Source of the DNA: Drosophila persimilis
Lineage: Eukaryota > Arthropoda > Insecta > Diptera > Drosophilidae
DNA: 64,000 nt
NCBI RefSeq assembly: GCF_003286085.1
Contig: NW_020825469.1
Coordinates: 1-64,000 of the forward strand
Direction: 5' to 3'
Numbering within the stretch: position 1 is the first letter of the stretch; each line of letters begins with the position of its first letter. Below are positions 10,202 through 20,032 of this stretch, piece after piece. The translations under genes were made by a program, and so were the position numbers. Below the pieces are notes generated by a model. It worked only from the letters and a program-made list of their open reading frames with translations. It was not told the origin of the DNA and did not search any database.

Positions 10202-10870
10202 TCCCCTGAATTGATTGCTGTTCTGTCGGTTCTGGATTTGTATCGATTCGTCTACATCCATTGGTTCTGGGGCCTGATTTTGTTGTCTACTACCCAAGAA
10301 ATAGGGTTGTCCCCATGACATGTTATTCCTCTGAAGATCCCTTTTTTGGTCGAATGGTGAACTATTAGTCCTTGGTTGTCGTTGGTTGAATCTTAAGGTA
10401 TTGTTATTATTATTCCCTGAATTTCTGGGGCCGCTGAATTGGTAGGCAAATTGGGCCCGAATGTTATTAGATTGCAATTCCTGTACCTTTGCCAAGGCAT
10501 TCGGTAAATCTGGGGGATTCAATGAAAATAGGATTTCTGCAATGCCGCCATTTAGGCCTGTGACAAAAATGCGTAAGGCATTGTCTCTAATTTTTTTATT
10601 TGATTCTTTGGTGATTTCACTGTCCTTTCCGTGAGTCATTATTGTCTTATTTATTAACAAGGTCATTTTCTTGTTAACCTCGTTATAGAAATCTATAATT
10701 GAAAGGTTCCCTTGAAATTTGAAGTGCTATCAATTGTTTGACCAGATCTGCAGTGAGATCGGTCCTTGTTTGAGAGTTAATCATTTTTAGTTTTTCAAAA
10801 TCTAAAGTTAGTTGATCCACCTTAAATTTTTCTTATATGTTTGTTTTTATAATCTAATATAACCTAATTG
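10160..10870 (-). pseudogene. gypsy-group gag, C-terminal part and frame break
   Basis: The frame 10160-10666 encodes the end of a retroviral-type capsid (LRIFVTGLNGGIAEILFSLNPPDLPNALAKVQELQ) and an Asn- and Arg-rich tail (MSWGQPYFLG, QEPMDVDESIQ). The upstream coding similarity continues to about 10850 in a shifted frame. The tail includes an Asn run made by a (TTA)n tract at 10167-10202. No zinc knuckle is seen, as is usual in this group. Confidence 0.65.
10167..10202. repeat. (ATT)n microsatellite in gag
   Basis: About eleven units of ATT on the plus strand, encoding an Asn run on the minus strand. Confidence 0.9.
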
Positions 10871-11401
10871 AACTTATATATTTATTAATACTTTTGTTCA
10901 CGGACTATCCGGTAGGGGTCGTCCTTCTTAGTTTGGCTGACAGATCTTCGAACGGGTCTTCCTTCTTGATTTGGCTGACAGGTCTTCGAACGGGTCTTCC
11001 TTCTTAAATTTCTTTGTTTAACTGGGTCTTCTGGGGGTATTCCTTCTTTGGTTTCGCTGATAGTTTCACTTTCTTTGTGTTTTGTTTTGGTTGGTTTTGT
11101 TTAAAAACTTTGGTTTTTTTTGGTTTTTTTGAATTGTCTTGATTAGCTTTTGTATTTATTTGTATTTTGTATTGTATTTGTATTTGTATTTGTATTGTAT
11201 ATTGTATTTATTTTTGCACACCCTAAGCTCCGGTGTGTTTCCTTTTTATCTCACTTTTTTTTATCTTATATCTCACAGTCACTCCGCGTTTTTAAATTTG
11301 AAGGATTTATTCCATTAATTAATTGTCCTTCGGGTTTCGGCACGACGCAACACTTTTATTATTCGGTGCTTTTTATACAACGTCGCCCCACGTTGGGCGC
11401 C
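10871..11401 (-). promoter_or_regulatory. gypsy-group leader: direct repeats, T-rich tract, primer site
   Basis: This is untranslated leader of about 530 bp. At 10916-11060 a unit around TTTGGCTGACAGATCTTCG and GGGTCTTCCTTCTT is repeated two to three times at about 46 bp. At 11150-11215 lies a T/G-rich TTTGTATT-type simple repeat. Next to the LTR the minus strand reads TGGCGCCCAACGTGGGGC (11385-11402), a tRNA-Lys-type primer site as in gypsy. No gene is seen. Confidence 0.65.
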
Positions 11402-11785
11402 AATTAAATAACTGCGGTAGCGGATTGTGTTTTTAAAAAGTTTTTATTTTACTTCGAACTTCACTGATATAGATTTAAGTAGAGGGTCACAAAGGACGCC
11501 ATCCCGAGTATTGGATTTCGTCATCCAAAGAGAGAACTGTAAAAGGCCTAAAGTGCAGGATCTGCAGAAAGCCGGGAGTGAGATTGTTTATTAGAAGGGT
11601 GTGGGCAAACATTGGTTTTCCATTTAGGCGAGTGTCAAAGATTGGGATTGCATCGGGAGCCCTTGAGATTGTATATCTTAGAAATCAATTAGGCGGAGGC
11701 CCAAGATTGAAATTGTTTTCGTTTTGGAAAGCCAAAGATTGTTTACAACTCGTATAAGAGCTCAATAGAATTGGGTACGTTAACT
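11402..11785 (-). repeat. 5' LTR of gypsy-group element (384 bp, deleted)
   Basis: Same ends as 4570-5096 but about 143 bp are missing after AAAGGA. Flanked on the right by the second TGCA (11786-11789). Confidence 0.9.
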
Positions 11786-11789
11786 TGCA

Positions 11790-12044
11790 TACACACATAT
11801 ATCTTCCCTCGCGCTCTCGCTGCCAACAGCGCTGAGCATATTCACACATATACATACTAACATATAAGAGATAAGAACACATAGTTCTGCCGCTCCGCTG
11901 CCGGCGTCACTGGCAGCGCAGCTCCGCGGCTTTTGGCTTACAAAAGACCAAAACACAATTGTAAAATTCAGAATATAAAAACCAATAAAACAGATCGGAG
12001 GGTTGACTCCCAAAGATCAAAGAAAGGATTGTACATCGTTTACA
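11790..12044 (+). repeat. 412-like 3' LTR, second piece
   Basis: It continues the LTR broken at 4569. It contains an AATAAAA-type polyadenylation signal near 11980 and most likely ends TTTACA at 12044. Together the two pieces make about 500 bp, a usual size for the 412 group. The R1 sequence starts directly after, so the element probably inserted into R1. Confidence 0.6.
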
Positions 12045-12668
12045 CAAGGATGCCGCCTCCACCGAGACCCGCTGCTGCTGCCCACACGGGCACCACCGCC
12101 GTCACAACCGCCGCGTATGCGACAGCCTTCCCAGGCCTGCCCGCACCGAGCGCCGTCGCTGCACCGATCCCAAAGCCTAGGGTCTGCTCTAATAAAGAGC
12201 AAGAACCCGGAGGAGACCAGCAAGGAGCTTGTGGAGCGAGTGAAGAAGACCGTGGTGCCGACTCTTGGAGTCCGCGTCCACGAGGTTCGCGAGCTGAAGA
12301 GCGGAGGAGCGATTATTCGCACCCCTTCAGTGAGCGAACTGAGGAAGGTAGTGGCCAGCAGCAAGTTTACCGAAGCAGGACTGGAGGTTAAGAAGAGGCC
12401 GGAGACCAAGCCTCAGGTCGTGTTGTATGACATGGACACGTCCATAGCACCTGAAGAGTTCATGGAGGAGCTCTTCACAAAAAACCTGGAGGAGACCATG
12501 ACTGCAGCGGAGTTTAAAAAGTCGGTTCACCTGGGCAGTAAACCCTGGTCGGTTACCGACGGCGCCACGATCGTTGCACGAATGGGTGTACATCAAGTGG
12601 TTTAGATGCCGCTGCCGCTCCTTGGTCCGAACATACGCCTGCCACAGATGTGCAGGCTTCGACCACAA
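12045..12668 (+). pseudogene. R1-clade ORF1 (gag-like), first piece
   Basis: The region encodes the R1-type ORF1 core (LIKSKNPEETSKELVERVKK, LGVRVHEVRELKSGGAIIRTPS, FMEELFTKNLEE). A shift near 12180 puts the Ala/Pro-rich leader in another frame than the core, and a second lesion near 12600 precedes the first zinc knuckle (ACHRCAGFDH, 12638-12666). The ORF stops being recognisable at 12668, where a CR1/jockey-like element interrupts, and its next knuckles lie at 16290-16430. ORF1 proteins bind the element RNA. The R1 5' end is not in the window. Confidence 0.8.
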
Positions 12669-12969
12669 TCTATTGGACGTTGACATGCAATGACTGCATC
12701 TAACAAGAGGCGATGCAATTACTGCACCGTCAAGTGGCCCGTGTGACACCAGCAGAAGGCTGTTACGCGCGGATCCCAGGCAAAACGCAGCCCTCCTCCC
12801 GCCCAACCGACCGAGGGGCGCTGCCGCATGACGCGCGGTGCGTAGCCGAACCAAACGCGAGCATGCAAGAAAGATAGATATTAGACTAACCTTCGAGGAA
12901 AATTAGCACTAAACTTATTAAGAAATTAAGCATGCAATAAAATACAAAATACAAATACCACTACAATTA
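12669..12969 (-). other. 3' untranslated region of CR1/jockey-like element
   Basis: No coding potential. It holds several ATGCA-type words (GCATGCAA, ATGCAATT) and A/T-rich simple sequence near the ORF2 stop. I see no promoter, RNA gene or second element in it. Confidence 0.55.
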
Positions 12970-15762
12970 CTAATTACTAGAAAGGTGTGTAAGGATTAGT
13001 AATTTAATAAGAGGAAGAGAATTAGTGGAGGATATAATATGGTAGAGGGAATTATAATCCGAGCATAAGACCCTAAACGGTTCATGCAAGGAATAATTCG
13101 ATCTACAAAGTGGAAGGAACAACGGTATAAAGTTTCTAGTCAGTCTAATAGGAATCGTGAAGTTTATGCGGCTCAACAGATCAGGGCTGTCTATGTCACC
13201 CCTGATCAAGTTGTGCATAAATATCACACCAAGCATTTTTCTACGGTTAACTAAGGATGGGAGGTTTACTAATAATAGTCTACTAGAGTAAGATGGGAGT
13301 CTTACACCCGCATCCCAGTTAAGGCCCCGCAGAGCAAAGAGTAAAAAGTTTTCCTGTACTGATTCTATACGGTCCTGGTGTACTTTGTACTGAGGGCACC
13401 ATACACAGGAGCCGTATTCTAAGATCGGACGAACAAGCGAGGTATAGAGAGTCTTTGTTATATAGGGGTCGTCAAATTCCTTTGACCACCTCTTTATAAA
13501 CCCAAGCACGCCCATGGCCTTATTTACCATGGTAGAAATGTGTTCGGAAAACTTTAACTTGGGATCTAACATAACATCCAGATCATCCACCAGGGTAATT
13601 CTCTCAAGAGAACCCCCAAATAGGGTGTAGGGAGCCAACAAAGGGTTAGAACGATGAAATGTCATAACTTTGCATTTCGAGGCATTAAGGTGTAACAAGT
13701 TTGCACAACACCATGACTGAAAGCTATTGAGATCGGATTGCAAGCGAGAATGAAATGAAATGTCCTTGTACTGGACACAGAGTTTAACATCATCCGCATA
13801 CATAAGTACTCGAGAGTATGTTATTACTGAAGGCAAGTCATTAATAAAGAGTGTGAAGAGTAAGGGGCCTAGATGGCTGCCCTGTGGTACTCCCGAAGAA
13901 ACCTTTACTGGTAAAGAGAGGGAGTTTTTGAAGAGGACTCTTTGAGACCTAGAACAAAGATAGCTAGAAATCCATCTCAGGAGGTTGGGCGGAAACCCTA
14001 AAAGGTCAAGTTTATGTGCTAAAAGGGAATGGTTTACAGAGTCGAATGCTTTACTAAAGTCGGTGTAAATAACATCCGTCTGTAAGTTACCTTGAAAGCC
14101 TTTAATAATGAAAGAGGTAAACTCTAACAAGTTCGTGGTGGTTGATCGCCGCCTTATAAATCCATGCTGAGTTGGAGATATAAGTGACTTGCAGAGATGT
14201 TGCAAGTGCGGAGTTAAAACCTTCTCAAACAATTTGGGAATAGCGGATAACTTTGCTATACCTCTATAATTTTTTACATCAGACTTACTACCTTTTTTAT
14301 GGAGAGGAATTATAAACGATTCCTTCCAGATTGGGGGGAAGCAAGATGTATCAATGGACATGGTGAATAGTTTAAGCAATGGTCCACACAGAGCCTCGGC
14401 GCAGTACCTGAGTACACAACCTGGAACCCCGTCTGGACCCGGTGAAAACACCGGCTTAACTAGTCGAAGATCTTGAAGTAGGGAATACTCATTTAACAAG
14501 GGACTGAAAATGCCGTTCGACCTCGGTAATCCGTATGGGTACGGTTGACCAGAGTAGCGTTCCTCAGAATAGGTAGTTTGGAAAAACTGGGCAAAAAGAT
14601 CGGCAATTGCCTGATCATTATTTGCCGACGTATTACAAAATGATAGCGAGGATGGGTGTGCGGACGTTCTACGCTTACTGTTTACGAAGCAGTAAAACTG
14701 TTTAGGGTCCTGAGAAAAACGTATCCTGCAACGAGATAGGTAGTTCTTATAGCATTGAGCATTAAGAACTGAAAAGTTTGACCGAGCTATTACATAACGA
14801 GAGTGAGAAGTAGGAGAACCCACTTCTTGAAATTTTTTATAAAGTCTTGATTTTAAGTTTTTTAGACTGGATAACTCTTTGGTAAACCAAGGGGGTTTTC
14901 CAGATCTAATCGGACAAGAAAGCGGGACACAAGAATCAAAAAATGTGCCAAGAGCATTGTAAAAAATGTTTGTGCCTTTTGTGACATCAGAGCACAAGTA
15001 CAAAGCGGACCAATCAAAATCCCTGATTAGGTAATTAAGCTTCGCAAACTCGGCTTTACGAAAGCAACGGACACGTTCAGGTAGTCTACTCGACCGATCC
15101 AATACAGTTGGTCCTATATCTAGCGACACCTCGAAAGTAGGGTGGTAGGCGTCTTCAGGTATAGTGAGCGGAAGGGCTCGGGTTAACAACACTATGGTCG
15201 GATCCGATACAAAGCATAGATCAAGCAATCGACCCAAGGAATTTTTCACATGATTGACTTGAGACAGGGACAGGTCAAGCAAGCCGTCAACAAAGTCATG
15301 TCGTGACATGGGCACTAGGATACTAGACTCGTTTACCGAAGACCAAACAGTTCCTGGCAAGTTGAAGTCACCAAGAACTATCATACGATCTTTATCAGAT
15401 AGCGAGGAAGCAACAGCGGTTAAAGCGGACAAGTGCTGCTCATAAATTGAAATATCCGAAGAAGGTGGGATATACGAGCAAGTAATGAATATAGCGAAAG
15501 CGGGAAGAATCAGTTTTACACACAGGAATTCCAGTTCCTGTTGAACTTGGACTGTGAAGTGTTCTGACGTGAAGTAAGAGTCCACTGCAATTAGAACCCC
15601 TCCTGCACGTCGAGACGAACGGTCCTTTCTAAAAGTTGTGTACCGACCTGCCAAAACCTCGGAACTAAGAATGTCCGGCTTTAACCAGGTTTCAGTAAAC
15701 ACAATAACGTGGGAAGCAAATGCAACACTATCCCGGAAAAGAATGCTGAGCTTACTACGCAA
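12970..15762 (-). CDS. CR1/jockey-like ORF2: AP endonuclease plus reverse transcriptase
   Basis: A 930-residue frame without internal stops. Residues ~20-220 are the AP-like endonuclease (VIVFTETWLKPDI, VLGDFNLPGT). The RT follows with PGPDGVPGCVLRYC, IIPLHKKGSKSDVKNYRGIA, TDFSKAFDSVNHSLL, GVPQGSHLGPLLFTLFIND and the catalytic YADDVKLC. The C-terminal part (VRPILEYGSCVWCPQY) is usual for CR1 and jockey relatives. It nicks target DNA and primes reverse transcription there. In the family the domain begins upstream of the first Met (YQNVRGLRSK), so the true start is probably close to ORF1. RT is complete by motif, which suggests a fairly recent insertion. CR1 versus jockey is not settled. Confidence 0.88.
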   Translation of the reverse strand: MRSKLSILFRDSVAFASHVIVFTETWLKPDILSSEVLAGRYTTFRKDRSSRRAGGVLIAVDSYFTSEHFTVQVQQELEFLCVKLILPAFAIFITCSYIPPSSDISIYEQHLSALTAVASSLSDKDRMIVLGDFNLPGTVWSSVNESSILVPMSRHDFVDGLLDLSLSQVNHVKNSLGRLLDLCFVSDPTIVLLTRALPLTIPEDAYHPTFEVSLDIGPTVLDRSSRLPERVRCFRKAEFAKLNYLIRDFDWSALYLCSDVTKGTNIFYNALGTFFDSCVPLSCPIRSGKPPWFTKELSSLKNLKSRLYKKFQEVGSPTSHSRYVIARSNFSVLNAQCYKNYLSRCRIRFSQDPKQFYCFVNSKRRTSAHPSSLSFCNTSANNDQAIADLFAQFFQTTYSEERYSGQPYPYGLPRSNGIFSPLLNEYSLLQDLRLVKPVFSPGPDGVPGCVLRYCAEALCGPLLKLFTMSIDTSCFPPIWKESFIIPLHKKGSKSDVKNYRGIAKLSAIPKLFEKVLTPHLQHLCKSLISPTQHGFIRRRSTTTNLLEFTSFIIKGFQGNLQTDVIYTDFSKAFDSVNHSLLAHKLDLLGFPPNLLRWISSYLCSRSQRVLFKNSLSLPVKVSSGVPQGSHLGPLLFTLFINDLPSVITYSRVLMYADDVKLCVQYKDISFHSRLQSDLNSFQSWCCANLLHLNASKCKVMTFHRSNPLLAPYTLFGGSLERITLVDDLDVMLDPKLKFSEHISTMVNKAMGVLGFIKRWSKEFDDPYITKTLYTSLVRPILEYGSCVWCPQYKVHQDRIESVQENFLLFALRGLNWDAGVRLPSYSSRLLLVNLPSLVNRRKMLGVIFMHNLIRGDIDSPDLLSRINFTIPIRLTRNFIPLFLPLCRSNYSLHEPFRVLCSDYNSLYHIISSTNSLPLIKLLILTHLSSN

Positions 15763-15797
15763 GCCTCTTACATTCTGATAGGTTACTAAAAGAGAAG

Positions 15798-16283
15798 TTA
15801 GTTTTTTGGAAAGGTTGGACCAAGACGGGAAGTTGAGGAAGAGGAAGTTGAGGTTGAGGGTGGCACGCTGGAAAGATTTGGAAGCGATATGGGGGGCCTA
15901 TTCTTCTTCTTAGCCTTAAACTCCTTCACCACCAAATGCTCCGGCCAAAATTTGGTGGAGCAAATGGTGTCAAATTGAGTTGGGGAGATGCTTATCTTAA
16001 ACGAGGCTATCTCCCTGGCATAAGAGAAGTTAAATTTCTCCACCTTTAAACCCACGGCTTTTATTTTGCTTTGAATGAAAGCAGTTACATCATTAGATGT
16101 GAGGTCAGGGGCCAGCCGTGAAACAAAAACTTGTCGTTTTGGTGGGACTCCCACCAGTGGTTTAGTCACCGCAGGTCTAGTACCTGTGGTGGCAATATCC
16201 GGAGGTCCGGAACGTCTATTTACTGGTGGGATCGGGATAGACGGGACAACTAGTGAACTTGCGGACACCACGGACACGGACGC
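15798..16283 (-). pseudogene. CR1/jockey-like ORF1, C-terminal part
   Basis: The frame holds a basic linker with Pro/Ser, then FVSRLAPDLTSNDVTAFIQ and YASFKI-like ASFKISI, PTQFDTI...WPEHLVVKEFKAK. This is the RNA-binding region found in ORF1 of insect CR1/jockey elements, related to FP25-like domains. The N-terminus is cut off at the junction with R1. The gap to ORF2 is short. Confidence 0.7.
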
Positions 16284-16474
16284 AAGGTGTCGCAATGTCG
16301 CCTAAAGGAGAACGTGTGCCACCGGTGTGGACAGAACGGCCAAAACGTTGCACGGTGTCCCAACCCCGTGGACTGCCGCAACTGCCGCTTCAAGGGGTAC
16401 CCTGCAGCACATTCCATGCTGTCAGCGGCGTGCCCGATCTACGGAGCGGTACTGGCGAGGGTGCAAGCTAGACA
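16284..16474 (+). pseudogene. R1-clade ORF1, zinc-knuckle end (second piece)
   Basis: Resumes with VSQCRLKENVCHRCGQNGQN, then CPNPVDCRNCRFKG, giving the rest of the CCHC knuckles that began at 12638. The stop lies just before the ORF2 start, as expected of R1. Confidence 0.82.
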
Positions 16475-16477
16475 TTA

Positions 16478-19126
16478 ATGTTTAGCTTCATCCAAGCTAA
16501 TTGTGGCCGTGGCCGAGCGGCTGTGATGGAACTCGGAGCCATCATGCGCAGCACTGGCCGTCAGTTCGCACTGGTCCAGGAGCCGTACGTCGATGGAGCA
16601 GGGCGGATTACCGGCCTTCCTTCTGGAATGCGAGTTTTCCAGGATCGCCGAGGAAAAGCTGCTATCATCGTCGACGAACCGGACGCCATCTGCATGCCAA
16701 TGGAGACCCTTACCACGGATTTTGGAGTATGCGTCAGAGTTACGGGAAGATTCGGCTCAATATTCCTATGCTCCGTGTACTGACAATTCGACACCGACTG
16801 GGCAGCCGCACTCCTGTCATCTTTTGGCTCGACGCGAACGCAGTATCCCCAGCGTGGTTTAGCAAGCTCTCCGGTCACAATCGGGGCAAGCTAACTATGC
16901 ACGGGGTGAGCTGCTGTCTGAGTGGATAACCGAGATGAGAGCCGGTGTGATCAATGAAGCTAGTCGGGTGTTTACATTCGATAACCGTAGAGGCCAAAGC
17001 GATATCGATGTGACAATCGTCAACCAAGCTGCGACTATGTGGGCCACATACGATTGGGAAGTGAAGGAATGGGACACCAGCGATCACAACATGATCCATG
17101 TTGTGGTGACGACTGACCCGAACGACACAGTTGAGCCCATTGCTCCTGTGCCGTCCTGGAAGCTTTCCAATGCGCGCTGGCCATTGTTCGAGGAGGAAGT
17201 GGTAAGGGAGACAGCCGAATTACTGCAAGACATCGCCGAATCGCCGTTGGACAACCAAGTGTCTGCACTACGCCCTGTAGTGCACAGTGTGTGCGACAGA
17301 GTGCTGGGACGCAGCACACCGAGAGCCGCGAGAAAAGTAGTTTGGTGGACTACCGAACATGGCGCGACTATGCGTGTGTGCTCCTTCGCAACTTCTTTCC
17401 TGTTGCGGAGACGAATGCACACATTGCCATCCCGATCGAGGCTCCACCGGCCCTCGAAGCTTTCGAGGTTGATGCATGCGTCGCCAGGTTGAAGAGCAGA
17501 CGCTCTCCCGGCATGGACGGCATCACAGGTGCCATTTGCAAGGCATTGTGGCGTGCCATCCCTCAGCACATGACAGCGATGTATTCCCGCTGCCTGGAGA
17601 CAGGGTATTTCCCAACGGAATGGAAGCATCCTAGGGTGGTTCCACTCCTGAAAGGACCCGATAAGGACCGGACCGATCCTACCTCATATCGGGGTATCTG
17701 TCTGTTGCCAGTGCTGGGCAAAGTGCTTGAGGGCATCATGGTGAATCGTCTGAAGGACACCATTCCGGATGGCTGCAGATGGCAATTTGGCTTTCGCCAA
17801 GGACATTGTGTGGAGGATGCTTGGAAACACGTCGTGAGTACTGTTTCGGCCAGCCGGTCGAAATACCTGCTCGGAGTCTTCGCGGACTTCAAGGGAGCCT
17901 TCGACAACGTTGAGTGGAATGCTGCACTACGCCGCCTCCTTGAGCTGGGATGCCGAGAAGCAAGCTTGTGGCGAAGTTTCTTCTCCGGCCGGAGTGCGAG
18001 CATCGTCAGTAGGCATGGAGTAGCCACTGTTCCGGTGACAAGAGGTTGCCCAGTGGTCCATAAGTGGTCCATTTATATGGAACATCGAAGGGAATGCCCG
18101 ATCAGAGCTCGAACAAAAAGGAGGTGAGTTAATGTCCATCGTAGGCGCTTGGGGAGTTGAAGTCGGCGTTGCCGTTTCAACTAGCAAGACGGCGATCATG
18201 CTGCTCAAAGGCATACTTAGACGGCCGCCAGTGGTACGGTTTGCTGGAGCAAGCCTGCCATATAAGCGCAAGTATAGGTACCTAGGCATCACGGTCGGCG
18301 AGCGGTTGAGTTTTCTCCCGCACATCACGGGCTTGCGTGATAAGCTGACCGGAATCGTAGGGGCATTGTCGCGCGAACTGCGGGTCGACTGGGGACTCAG
18401 TCCCCGCACAAAGCGTACAATATATGCCGGACTCATGGTGCCCTGTGCACTATTTGGTGCCTCGGTTTGGTCTGTCGTGACGACGACGCAAGTGGTTGCC
18501 AGGAGGCATCTGCTTGCGTGCCAAAGGATCGTCCTGATCGAACAGTGTCCACCATGGCGCTGCAAGTACTAGCTGGAGCCCCCCCGTTTGATCTGGTTGC
18601 CAGACGCCTGGCAATCAGCTTCAAACTAAAGCGTGACTACCCGCTGGAGGAGAGCGATTGGCTGTACGGCGAAGATTTGTGGGTGGCAACGCAGATGGGA
18701 TGATGGTGACTCCCCAGGTCGGGTGACGCACCGCTTCATCCCGAACGCAGGCTTCGTCTACAGCGAACGAAGGTTTGGCTTCACGCTGCGCGCTGGATTC
18801 CTGCTGCCGGGCCACGGATCGCTCAATGCATTTCTCCATGGAAAAAGCCTTAGCGACACGCCAGCATGTCTATGCGGCGCAGAACGCGAGGATTGGCAGC
18901 ACTTCCTATGTGCTTGCTCCTCTATACAGACTTGCGAGACCTCGATGGACTTGGAGTGCAGTACACGGATGGCGACTGGACCTTCTCCGATATGACGGCT
19001 TCTCAGGAGAGAATGCGGACTCTCGACAGGTTCGCCGGACTGGCGTTCTCCAGGCGACAGCAGCTGCTGAATGCGCAAGCGGCGCACGGGCTGGGTGGAT
19101 TCCCTATCCAGGCCGGTCGGGGCTAA
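16478..19126 (+). pseudogene. R1-clade ORF2: endonuclease and RT, with lesions
   Basis: The ORF2 start at 16478 gives FIQANCGRGRAA, the R1-type endonuclease N-terminus. Similarity then changes frame near 16780, 16930 and 17340. RT motifs in order are RSPGMDGITG, KDRTDPTSYRGICLLPVLGK, FADFKGAFDNVEW and GCP.... Immediately after, at about 18068-18100, the next recognisable block is SELEQKGGELMSIVGAWG, so the stretch that carries the catalytic YADD box (about 25 codons in relatives) is absent. A C-terminal CLCGAEREDWQHFLCAC finger follows. The endonuclease of R1 cuts 28S genes; this copy cannot make a working RT. Confidence 0.82.
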
Positions 19127-19599
19127 AAGGGAGGAGCGAGCTGAGTCCTTAAGATCGGTACCACGGGTTGTGCAGTTCCAAGGCTGCACATTGAGGTCGG
19201 TCCCCTAGTGGGAGTATCGTGGTGGCTGTGATTGATACCCAAACGTTACGCTAGGATCCTCGTGGAGTTGCGCTCTCAACCGGGTGCCGAGACCCATAGA
19301 TCGGAAGACGTGTTAGATACACCTCGCCACTCACCAAGGGGGATTGTATGCCCGACCAGGATACTTTCAATTGGTACCAGAAGAGTCGCTATGTACATAG
19401 CTATAGCTTCTTTTTAGGGGCGCTAACTGGCGCATTGTACCAGGTTCCTGCGTATGTAGCGGTGGTGCGTGATGGCGTGATATATGTATATATATCGCAC
19501 TAATCGAGGCTAAGCTGCAAATAAACATTAGACGCCGTGGTTGAAATCCCTCCCTGAGGAACCGCCACGTAAAATAAATCTGAGAGATCAGATTCATTC
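19127..19599 (+). other. R1 3' untranslated region
   Basis: It runs from the ORF2 stop to the 28S target. It contains no coding frame; blocks such as GGTACCACGGG, CGTGGTGGCTGT and AGGGGCGCTAACTGGCGC recur in diverged form in the next fragment, which identifies both as R1 3' ends. Confidence 0.8.
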
Positions 19600-19613
19600 T
19601 GTCCCTATCTACT
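19600..19613 (+). repeat. 14-bp R1 target site of 28S (first copy)
   Basis: TGTCCCTATCTACT is the 28S sequence that R1 duplicates on insertion. Here it lies between two R1 3' ends. Confidence 0.9.
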
Positions 19614-20032
19614 GGGGGCCACCAACCCTTGACTGTTATGGAGTCAAAATTGGAAGTGTCCTTCGTGGCACGAAGCCTGACCGGAGGCTTTATTCTGGTA
19701 CCACGGGAGCCGAGCCCGCGGAACTCGTTTCCGTCCTGGCTATGGTTGCGGCCCCTTGGGGAGCTTCGTGGTGGTTTTGGCTAACACTCAAGCGAGTAGA
19801 GCTTGGGCTCGACGTGGAGGTTCAATATACAACCTGGTGCTGTGACCCACAGATCAGCAGAGGTTTAGATAGCCTCGCTCCACACCAGGGAGGAAGACAT
19901 GACCAAAACAGATTATCTTCAACTGGTACCGGAGGAACCGGGGCGCTGATTGACGCTTAAATTAATCCTGTGCTTGGCACCGTGAGATAAAGCCAATACG
20001 GCAGGTGTTCACGTAAAACACATTGACTTTAA
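19614..20032 (+). mobile_element. 5'-truncated second R1 (3' end only)
   Basis: 419 bp that resemble the preceding R1 3' region in order (GGTACCACGGGAGCC, TTCGTGGTGGTTTTGG, GACCCACAGATCAG, AACTGGTACCGGAGG, GGGGCGCTGATTGACGC) but differ at many sites, so it is from another R1 lineage. It runs directly into the next target copy. It looks like a tandem R1 insertion. Confidence 0.78.

Larger units (their letters stand above)
4570..11785 (-). mobile_element. gypsy-group errantivirus (endogenous retrovirus-like), defective
   Basis: A 7.2-kb element read on the minus strand: 5' LTR (11402-11785), tRNA-Lys-type primer site, leader, gag, protease, RT, RNase H, integrase, env, purine tract (AATGGGGGG) and 3' LTR (4570-5096). 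LTR ends are AGTTAAC...TTAATT on the minus strand, and a 4-bp TSD TGCA flanks it. Gag and pol carry several frame breaks while env is open across 473 codons. The 5' LTR lacks about 143 bp present in the 3' LTR. The copy is not autonomous. It lies within the LTR of the 412-like element. Confidence 0.88.
12669..16283 (-). mobile_element. CR1/jockey-group non-LTR retrotransposon, 5' truncated
   Basis: Read on the minus strand: the end of ORF1 (16283-15798), ORF2 with endonuclease and RT (to 12970), and about 300 bp of 3' sequence (12969-12669) with no long poly(A). It splits an R1 ORF1 between two zinc knuckles: the R1 frame runs to GACCACAA (12661-12668) and picks up near 16284 with GGTGTCGCAATG. 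A clear TSD is not visible; short CAA is shared on both sides. The limits at both ends are therefore good to a few bases only. Confidence 0.8.

Noticed and set aside
11150-11407. An 85-codon frame in the gypsy-group leader
   Set aside because: Made from T/G-rich simple sequence and leader; it runs into the primer site.
12017-12854. Minus frames of 130 and 175 codons over R1 ORF1
   Set aside because: Shadows of GC-rich R1 code on the other strand, without recognisable domains.
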